Shown one piece after another: positions 1 to 5,199 of a DNA stretch of 7,144 bases. This stretch comes from Planctomycetota bacterium (GTDB lineage: Bacteria > Planctomycetota > Phycisphaerae > UBA1845 > CAIVHJ01). A model generated the notes under the pieces. That model searched no databases. It worked only from the letters and a program-made list of their open reading frames with translations, and was not told the origin of the DNA. The DNA is taken from contig JACZTW010000205.1 of the NCBI GenBank assembly GCA_022573485.1, positions 1 to 7,144 of the forward strand. The letters are read 5' to 3'. A program made the position numbers and the translations under genes. How positions within the stretch are numbered: the stretch's first letter is position 1; the number at the start of each line of letters is the position of its first letter.

Positions 1-329
1 GGAATCGTGTCTTTGCCAATCCCGTATTGAAACTCAGCCGGATCGATCGGAGCATTGGTAACATCGAACCATTGTGATTCCTCAGACGCTGGATCGCCCT
101 TGGCCCACAGCAGTGTTCTACCGTTCTGTTCCTTGAGCCTGTGGCCTTGCGTTCCAAATTGCGTCGGAAACTGCGAGCCGGGGAACTTCCGGACCCTATA
201 CGCGCCGGTGCCGCCTGCACCGGCAGCAAACTGCTGACGCGCGGCGAACGCCCGAAATCGCTGAACGGTCACGACGAGCAACAGCGCTGCGAGCAACAAG
301 TACAAGAGGTTCTTGGTCTTGCGATTCAT
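1..329 (-). CDS. Membrane-anchored protein, N-terminal part, possibly DUF3179 family (partial)
   Basis: The gene starts with ATG at 329 and is open to the left edge, giving 109 complete residues; its C-terminus lies outside the window. A purine-rich GGGGAAG lies 4 bases upstream of the start. The N-terminus is MNRKTKN followed by a leucine-rich hydrophobic segment at about residues 8-22, which reads as a signal anchor or uncleaved signal peptide. After it comes a basic and Gly/Ala-rich stretch, then a soluble region with WFDVT at residues 87-91. The last visible residues, GIGKDTI plus a probable Pro, resemble the opening of DUF3179 domains, where a Gly-x-x-Lys-Asp-x-Ile-Pro segment is common. 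That family is often found in planctomycetes and has no settled function. The membrane anchor is clear; the family call is tentative, because the diagnostic part is not in the window. It is transcribed away from the protease gene. Confidence 0.6.
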   Translation of the reverse strand, partial: MNRKTKNLLYLLLAALLLVVTVQRFRAFAARQQFAAGAGGTGAYRVRKFPGSQFPTQFGTQGHRLKEQNGRTLLWAKGDPASEESQWFDVTNAPIDPAEFQYGIGKDTI

Positions 330-707
330 AAAGCTTCCCCGCGCCTTTGAGCCGCACTCCGTGTCAACAACTCATGTCGCTCCGTGTGCCGATGCATATT
401 CTGGTAACCGTACGCCCTATTGCATCAAAACGAAATATATTCCACGCCGAACTCCATCGCGGGGATGCAGCCTCCGTTCCCACGTCAGCATGTGATGCGG
501 ATCTTCCCAATTTCATGAGTCCGTGCGATTCTGCCCCAGGTAACGGCTCACTTCTGCGAACCGTATAGTTCGGATGGCTGCGCGAGATAGCGGCGGCGTG
601 TGGTCTTACATGAGGCTTTGTCTAATGCAAGCGCGTAGAAGCTGACCGCAGTTTGCGTGAAACACGCTCACTTACAACCGGCGCGCCGGAACTTATCGGT
701 CGTGGCA

Positions 708-736
708 TTGACGGGACTTACGAAAAGTCGTAGGAT
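708..736 (+). promoter_or_regulatory. Predicted sigma70-type promoter of the metalloprotease gene
   Basis: A -35 box TTGACG (708-713) is followed, after exactly 17 bases, by a -10 box TAGGAT (731-736). This matches the consensus at 5 of 6 and 4 of 6 positions. Transcription would begin near 743 and leave a leader of about 90 bases before the GTG at 836. A 7-base-pair dyad with the AAAG loop (717-734) fills most of the spacer and overlaps the -10 box, where a repressor or a DNA structure could act. The prediction rests on sequence alone. Confidence 0.5.
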
Positions 737-821
737 AGCGCCCCCAGGGTCAGCAAGCCTCGAATTACCGGGTTCTTTCCTTTCCGCGCGTCTGTGGGGG
801 AGGACGTGAATAACATAGAAC

Positions 822-826
822 AGGAG
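822..826 (+). promoter_or_regulatory. Ribosome binding site choosing GTG 836
   Basis: AGGAG lies 9 bases upstream of GTG 836. The in-frame GTG at 806 has GGAGG only 2 bases away, which is too close. The GTG at 794 would add 14 residues without giving a signal peptide start. Starting at 836 puts MKRR directly before the hydrophobic core, as expected for a signal peptide. Confidence 0.6.
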
Positions 827-835
827 ATTGTAAGC

Positions 836-3709
836 GTGAAACGACGAACGCACTGGATCCCAAGCCATACGGCGTCAGTACTCCTGGCCGGCCTCGCCAC
901 GGCTTGGCTTATGCAGTCAAGCACGGCGGCTGCCACGGGCGAGAACGATGTGCGCGCCGCCAGCCTGAATTCGACTCCAGCAGTTGCACCATCGGTCGCT
1001 CATGCACAACGAGCAGCGGTAGCCGCGTTCTCCGAACAGCATCCACGAACGAGATTCTCAAGAGCAAGCTCACGGATCACGCAGATTTATGGCAGATCTT
1101 TCGGCAGCGGCCACAGTCCCGAGGCCACGGCTCAGCAGTTCAAGAACAGCCACGCGAGGATGTTCGGTGTCGCGCCTGAGGATCTCAATCCATTGAGCTC
1201 TCTCCACGACGATCGTCACACACAACCGCTGATGTACGATCGTGCGACCGGGCAATATAAATTCACGCTGGTCTACTATACTCAGCACGCCGGTGGCGTT
1301 CCTGTGTTCCGGGCCGACCTGAGATTGCTCGTACGCAACGAACCGGGGCATGCACTGGTCCTGGCCAACGCGAACCTGCGGGCGCTCGGCCAGTTTGCGC
1401 CCCCAAGAATGCCGCAGGCGGCCGAGAACACCGATCTCGGTCTGGAGGCCGCCAGGGAGTTGATTCCCTCGCTGGAGGATTTCAGCGCTCCGGAGCGGGT
1501 CATCTGGGCCGGCATTGAGGACATCATCGAGGGACCAACGATTGCCTACACATTTACCGCCAACAACCACGGAGCGGCCGGCGCAATCCAACCAGAGAGT
1601 TGGTTGTTCGTGGCCGACGCCGCAACCGGCAAGATCCTGTACGAAGAGTCCCTCATTCTGGATGTGGACGTGGTGGGCAACGTCAGCGGGATGGCCAGCC
1701 AGGGTCCGGGCGCCGACATTTGCGCGGAAGAAGCCCTGACAGCGCTGACTTACGCTGGCGTGAACATCGGGGCTACGCAGTCGTTCGCCGACGAGAACGG
1801 TGACTTCGTCATCCCCAACGGCGGCGACAGCGAAGTGACCGTAGAGTCCATGATCCGGGGTGAGTGGTTCGTCGTCTCGAACGCCGCAGGTACCGAGGCG
1901 CAATTGTCATTGGACGCTATTCCACCCGGACCAGCCAACTTCGTCCACAGCATCTTCAACTCCGATGAGCTCAATCGGGCGGAAGTGAATGCATACGTCG
2001 AAGCGAACACCGTGCGCGATTGGATTCTGGAGGCGCTTCCAGACTATCCGGAAATCAGCACGCAGACGGAGTTTTCGGTGGTCGTAAACCGCACGGACGG
2101 CCTCTGCCCGGGCAACGCTTGGTACGATCCTAGTCCACTGTCGATCAACTTCTGCCGTGCTGGCGGCGGAAGACCCAACACCGCGTGGTCTTCCGTCGTG
2201 CATCACGAGTACGGCCACCACCTGGTGGCCACCGGGGACAGCGGTCAAGGCGCCTATGGCGAAGGCACAGGCGACGTCATGTCGGTCATCATCCTCGACG
2301 ACCCTCGGGTGGGCTTAGGCTTCTTTGGGAGCTGCAGCGGCTCCCTGCGTAATGCCGACAACACCCTGCAATACCCGTGCAGTGGTGCGATCCACTTCTG
2401 CGGGCAACTCTTGTCCGGCTGCGTGTGGGATACACGCAATGAGCTGGTCATCACCGCGCCGGATGACTATCAAACGATTCTGATGGACCTGATGGTCAAC
2501 TCCGTACTGCTGCACAACTACGCGGGCATCACTCCACAAATCACCATTGACTGGCTGACGCTGGACGATGATGACCTCGGTATCTGCAACGGCACGCCGC
2601 ATTACAACGAGATCGCCGCCGGCTTCGGGGCCCACAACATGCCCGCACCCCCGCTGGAGATCATTGATTTCATTTATCCCGATGGGCGGCCGGACCTGCT
2701 GTCGCCGAACACCCCGACCGTCATCTCTGTCAACGTGATTCCAGACTGTGGCACGCCCGTGCCTGGAACGGGAACGCTGAGTTACCGCACCGGCACCGAC
2801 GGTCCGTTCACGATCGTGGCTATGTCGGAAACCGGCCCGAACGAATATGAAGCCACACTGCCCGGTATGGATTGCTTGGAACTCGTGCAATACTATTTCA
2901 CCGTGGACAGCGAAGAAATAGGCGGATTCACGGATCCACCAGACGCGCCCGCGACAACATTCGAGGCTGTAGCCGCGACGAACCTGCTGACGCCTTTCGA
3001 AGATGATTTTGAGACCAACCAGGGTTGGAGCATCACCAACGACGGCGGGCTCAGCGATGGAGCATGGACACGGGGGATTCCCGTCGACTGCAATCGAGGC
3101 GACCCACCGAGCGACTCGGATGGCTCCGGCCAGTGTTACCTGACGGACAACAGCTCCGCGAACAGTTGTAACAGCGACGTGGACAACGGCAGCACCACAC
3201 TAACATCGCCCGTTATGGATGCGTCACAGGCGGGCATCACGCTTTCCTACGATCGTTGGTACTCGAACACGGCAGGTGCTGAGCCGATGCAGGACATATT
3301 CGTCGTGCAGGTCTCGGATGACGGTGGGGACAGTTGGATCGACCTCGAGACCGTCGGGCCAAGCGGCCCCGAAGTCAATGGTGGCTGGTTCCACAAGGAA
3401 CTCCTGTTGGCTGACGTGGCTGGGTTGGAGTTGACGGATCAATTTCGAATTCGGTTCACGGCGTCCGATACGGACCCGCAATCGGTCGTTGAGGCAGGCG
3501 TCGATCATGTACGCCTCATTGCCTTTGAGTGTGAAGACCCCTGCCCGGCGGATTTGACCGGCGACGGGGATGTGGGCCCCGAGGATTTGGCGATTTTGCT
3601 CGGCGCCTGGGGACTGAATCCCGGCAACCCCGCCGACCTCGATCGTGACGATCAAGTGGGTGCCTCTGACCTGGCGATCCTGCTCGGCAACTGGGGAACG
3701 TGTCCGTAG
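836..3709 (+). CDS. Secreted gluzincin metalloprotease with dockerin-like C-terminus
   Basis: This is a predicted exported zinc endopeptidase of 957 residues, of the M36/M4-like (fungalysin/thermolysin) type. A signal peptide (MKRR, core at about residues 12-26, likely cleavage after AAA at 31-33) is followed by an FTP-like inhibitory propeptide at about 65-270 (GGVPVFRADLRLLV at 153-166, TGKILYEE near 263). A small beta-sandwich, carboxypeptidase-regulatory-like segment follows at about 280-365. The catalytic domain carries HHEYGHH: H457 and H461 are the likely zinc ligands and E458 the general base, with E476 in GEGTGD as the likely third ligand. NGTPHYNEI near 585 closes this domain. Next come an Ig/Fn3-like domain (about 604-717), a MAM- or jelly-roll-like domain opening with DDFETNQGWS (about 720-897), and two EF-hand-like dockerin loops (D906-D917 and D934-D945). 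The frame is intact and ends in TAG. The protein probably degrades extracellular protein; the dockerin doublet may serve in anchoring or calcium-dependent stability. Its substrate is unknown. Confidence 0.88.
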   Translation: MKRRTHWIPSHTASVLLAGLATAWLMQSSTAAATGENDVRAASLNSTPAVAPSVAHAQRAAVAAFSEQHPRTRFSRASSRITQIYGRSFGSGHSPEATAQQFKNSHARMFGVAPEDLNPLSSLHDDRHTQPLMYDRATGQYKFTLVYYTQHAGGVPVFRADLRLLVRNEPGHALVLANANLRALGQFAPPRMPQAAENTDLGLEAARELIPSLEDFSAPERVIWAGIEDIIEGPTIAYTFTANNHGAAGAIQPESWLFVADAATGKILYEESLILDVDVVGNVSGMASQGPGADICAEEALTALTYAGVNIGATQSFADENGDFVIPNGGDSEVTVESMIRGEWFVVSNAAGTEAQLSLDAIPPGPANFVHSIFNSDELNRAEVNAYVEANTVRDWILEALPDYPEISTQTEFSVVVNRTDGLCPGNAWYDPSPLSINFCRAGGGRPNTAWSSVVHHEYGHHLVATGDSGQGAYGEGTGDVMSVIILDDPRVGLGFFGSCSGSLRNADNTLQYPCSGAIHFCGQLLSGCVWDTRNELVITAPDDYQTILMDLMVNSVLLHNYAGITPQITIDWLTLDDDDLGICNGTPHYNEIAAGFGAHNMPAPPLEIIDFIYPDGRPDLLSPNTPTVISVNVIPDCGTPVPGTGTLSYRTGTDGPFTIVAMSETGPNEYEATLPGMDCLELVQYYFTVDSEEIGGFTDPPDAPATTFEAVAATNLLTPFEDDFETNQGWSITNDGGLSDGAWTRGIPVDCNRGDPPSDSDGSGQCYLTDNSSANSCNSDVDNGSTTLTSPVMDASQAGITLSYDRWYSNTAGAEPMQDIFVVQVSDDGGDSWIDLETVGPSGPEVNGGWFHKELLLADVAGLELTDQFRIRFTASDTDPQSVVEAGVDHVRLIAFECEDPCPADLTGDGDVGPEDLAILLGAWGLNPGNPADLDRDDQVGASDLAILLGNWGTCP
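3551..3709 (+). repeat. Dockerin-like doublet, two calcium-loop repeats in the protease C-terminus
   Basis: Two copies of a unit of about 21 residues end the protein. The first is DLTGDGDVG followed by DLAILLGAWG (residues 906-926), the second DLDRDDQVG followed by DLAILLGNWG (934-954). Each has an acidic calcium loop followed by a short helix ending in Trp-Gly. Cys903 and Cys956 bracket the pair and could form a disulfide. Planctomycete exported proteins often end this way. Unlike clostridial dockerins, these need not imply a cellulosome; no cohesin is seen here. Confidence 0.8.
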
Positions 3710-3778
3710 GGCGCGCCTCCGAGACCCATCGCAAGTGTTTGCCAGGACGAAGCGGTATCGCCAGCCTGATCGAGTTGT

Positions 3779-5062
3779 TCAAGATCCGGGCGGGCGGGCC
3801 ACCCAGGCAGCGTTGTAAATGTCGATGAATGCGGGTGCAACCCGTTCTGCCGGCGTATCTTCAGCCAGCGTGAACACGAAGCCGATGGTTCCCTCTCGCG
3901 GCCCCCTGCTGCGATCGTTGTTCTGCGTGTAGCCTTGCCCGTGACCCACGGCGATCATTTCAAATGCAGTGAACACTCCGCGGTCGAGGTCATAGCTGGC
4001 GTAACCGAGCAACTGTGTGGCCATGGAGCGCGGGAATTCTCGCGGCGGTTTCCAGTCGTTCTCGCCCATCAGCCAGGGGCCCTCGGCCACCGCCTTTGTC
4101 GCACCGCTGATCCGCAAGCGCACCAACTGGCCTCGACGCTCCAGAACCTCCGTCTGGATCTCCGAGCCCCGCACTTCTTCCACGGCAAACGGCAGGGTTT
4201 GGCCTCGGACATTGTCGATAAGATGAAACCGGGCCAGACGCTGTGCGAGCGCGGCAGGCACCACGTGGACCGCCCCAGTTTTCAAATCCGTCGGCAACCA
4301 GCCCCGCGCTTCCTCAGCGCTGAACCACACATGGTCGCGATTCCAACGATCGCCGGTCCGTCGAACATCGCCCTGCTCGGCGACCAAGTCCCTGTTCACC
4401 GAAACAAGCACCAAGCCGTGGTCCGGGTAACTGGTCTCCCAGCGATGGGCGGGCGTGGGATTCGCCGCGCTCCCTCGCCGCCTCACTCTCTCCGGGAGTT
4501 GTTGCCACTTGCGCAGAGCGGTCTCCAGTGTCGTGATGACCGCATCGGGATTCAAGGAATTGATCGAAGACAGGAAGTCGCCGGAGGAACTGCACACATA
4601 AATGCCCTGGCGCGTGCCCTGCCCACCCCCGTAGTGGCCTTTGTCGGCCATCGCTTGAAAGAATCGACATTCGCGGTCCGTGCCGCGTTGAAGTCGCCAG
4701 ACTTCATCCGCAGCAGGCACGAACTCGCCAGCCAGCGCGATCAGCCGAGGATCAGACCAAACGGACCGCCGGCCCGCAACGCCGTTGCCTCACGTGCATC
4801 CCAGCGGATGGCCGTTCATGACCCACAGCAGCACGGGCTTGCCTTGCACCTGAGCTTCGGCAACGCCTTCGTGGAAACTGGGCCGCCACGGGATCTGCAT
4901 CCAGGCTAACTCAGACTGCTCAGGGAGTACCTGCTCGCGGACACTCGCGTAGTTATCTTCTGTGAGTAAGAAACCAGACGGCACGCCCGTCACACAGCCC
5001 CAAAACAGGGGGAAAAACGCGAGCAATCCCAACAGACTGGTTCGAGGTTCTACGGGCCGCAT
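3779..5062 (-). CDS. Putative selenocysteine-containing thioredoxin-like lipoprotein (UGA recoded at residue 91)
   Basis: The gene runs in one frame from ATG 5062 to TGA 3779-3781, giving 427 residues if the in-frame TGA at 4790-4792 is read as selenocysteine. GGAGG sits 8 bases before the start. The N-terminus (MRPVEPRTSLLGLLAFFPLF) ends in WGC, so Cys23 may be lipidated, though the lipobox is poor. Residues 54-190 look thioredoxin-like: IPW, an alpha-helical segment, the strand GKPVLLWVMNG, then C89-T90-U91-G92-N93-G94 where a redox CxxC motif would lie, then FVPAADEVW and TRQGIYV before a last helix. This pattern recalls Thioredoxin_7-type proteins. Residues 205-427 form a second domain that I do not recognise, with SVNRDL, WNRDHVWF, LIDNVRGQT and a C-terminal FTAFEMIAVGHGQG. 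The same gene ends in TGA, so TGA still acts as a stop. The role is probably thiol/selenol redox chemistry at the envelope. The alternative is a nonsense mutation or base-call error. Confidence 0.75.
4762..4787 (-). promoter_or_regulatory. Bacterial SECIS-like stem-loop downstream of the UGA
   Basis: In the mRNA, bases 14-28 after the UGA fold into CGGGCC-GGC-GGUCCG: six pairs including one G-U, with loop GGC. The loop begins 19 bases after the UGA. Published rules for bacterial SECIS elements ask for an upper stem of about 4-16 pairs, a small loop with a G in its first two bases, and a UGA-to-loop distance of about 16-37 bases; all are met. A second short hairpin, CAAC-GGC-GUUG (bases 3-13 after the UGA, 4777-4787), lies directly beside it and has the same GGC loop. 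The folding was done by hand. SelB binding is inferred. Confidence 0.6.
4790..4792 (-). other. In-frame UGA, proposed selenocysteine codon (Sec91)
   Basis: On the minus strand the codons read GGA-TGC-ACG-TGA-GGC-AAC-GGC, which is Gly-Cys-Thr-Sec-Gly-Asn-Gly. There is no other stop between 5062 and 3782 in this frame. A Cys two residues before the UGA, at the end of a thioredoxin-like core strand, is the expected place for a redox Sec (a CxU pair). Upstream and downstream parts would otherwise be two orphan frames in exactly the same phase, the second one without a convincing start. Confidence 0.72.
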
Positions 5063-5070
5063 ATTCGTTG

Positions 5071-5075
5071 CCTCC
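5071..5075 (-). promoter_or_regulatory. Ribosome binding site of the selenoprotein gene
   Basis: GGAGG on the minus strand lies 8 bases before ATG 5062 and favours this start. The in-frame ATG at 5077 overlaps this GGAGG, and ATG 5206 would place a non-hydrophobic 48-residue extension before the signal peptide, so both are unlikely starts. Confidence 0.7.
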
Positions 5076-5085
5076 ATTCGGACAT

Positions 5086-5114
5086 ACACTATCTGGAATT
5101 CAACAGGGCGACAA
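5086..5114 (-). promoter_or_regulatory. Possible promoter of the selenoprotein gene
   Basis: On the minus strand TTGTCG (5109-5114) and TAGTGT (5086-5091) are separated by 17 bases. This matches the sigma70 consensus moderately (4 of 6 and 3 of 6). A transcript from here would begin near 5080 and leave a short leader that contains the GGAGG. The match is weak enough to occur by chance. Confidence 0.3.
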
Positions 5115-5148
5115 GCCGGGGTTGGTGCTCCTTCGCACGTTTGAATTC
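5096..5148. repeat. Inverted repeat in the divergent promoter region
   Basis: GAATTCAA (5096-5103) and TTGAATTC (5141-5148) are exact reverse complements, 37 bases apart. They lie between the selenoprotein gene and the divergent aminotransferase-like gene. The right arm could overlap a -35 box (TTGAAT) for the plus-strand gene, with a weak TATGCC 17 bases downstream at 5164-5169. The core GAATTC is itself palindromic, so the pairing is less striking than its length suggests. A shared operator is possible but unproven. Confidence 0.3.
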
Positions 5149-5183
5149 TGCCCGCAACTGTGCTATGCCGTAAGTCCAGAGAT

Positions 5184-5190
5184 AAGGAGG
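5184..5190 (+). promoter_or_regulatory. Strong ribosome binding site before ATG 5200
   Basis: AAGGAGG, a full anti-Shine-Dalgarno match, ends 9 bases before ATG 5200. It fixes the start of the aminotransferase-like frame and shows that this 5' end is a genuine gene start. Confidence 0.8.
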
Positions 5191-5199
5191 AGACGATTG

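Larger units (their letters stand above)
330..835. other. Divergent intergenic region with dyads, no gene found
   Basis: This stretch of about 500 bases separates two divergent genes. I see no convincing coding frame, tRNA or other structural RNA in it. It holds several inverted repeats: GATGCA (391-396) with TGCATC (421-426); CGAAC-N6-GTTCG (557-572); GCGTG-AAA-CACGC (655-667); the perfect 12-base palindrome CCGGCGCGCCGG (678-689); and TTACGA-AAAG-TCGTAG (718-733). The last of these lies inside the predicted promoter of the protease gene. No base-paired stem followed by a T run was found, so none of these looks like an intrinsic terminator. A regulatory role for the dyads is inferred only from their position. 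Confidence 0.5.

Noticed and set aside
362..367. Perfect -35 box TTGACA on the minus strand upstream of the left-edge gene
   Set aside because: No -10 box is found 16-18 bases downstream, and the spacing to the ATG at 329 would leave almost no leader.
55..568. Short plus-strand frames between 55 and 568
   Set aside because: The first ones are antisense to the left-edge membrane protein. The rest have no ribosome binding site and no protein-like pattern.
1070..1903. Minus-strand frame of 277 codons inside the protease gene
   Set aside because: It lies antisense to the propeptide coding region, which has clear family motifs, and shows no domain of its own.
3710..3778. Possible bidirectional terminator between the convergent protease and selenoprotein genes
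   Set aside because: In these 69 bases I found only a 3-4 base-pair stem (near 3751-3763) and no T run on either strand. Termination here may be Rho-dependent.
4790..4792. TGA read as Trp or Gly through an alternative genetic code
   Set aside because: The same gene ends in TGA at 3779-3781. No other real gene here uses an internal TGA, and Trp is encoded by TGG throughout.
3935..4909. Plus-strand frame of 324 codons opposite the selenoprotein gene
   Set aside because: It is a shadow of the minus-strand gene: no ribosome binding site, no recognisable motif, and a composition rich in Arg, His and Pro typical of antisense frames in GC-rich DNA.
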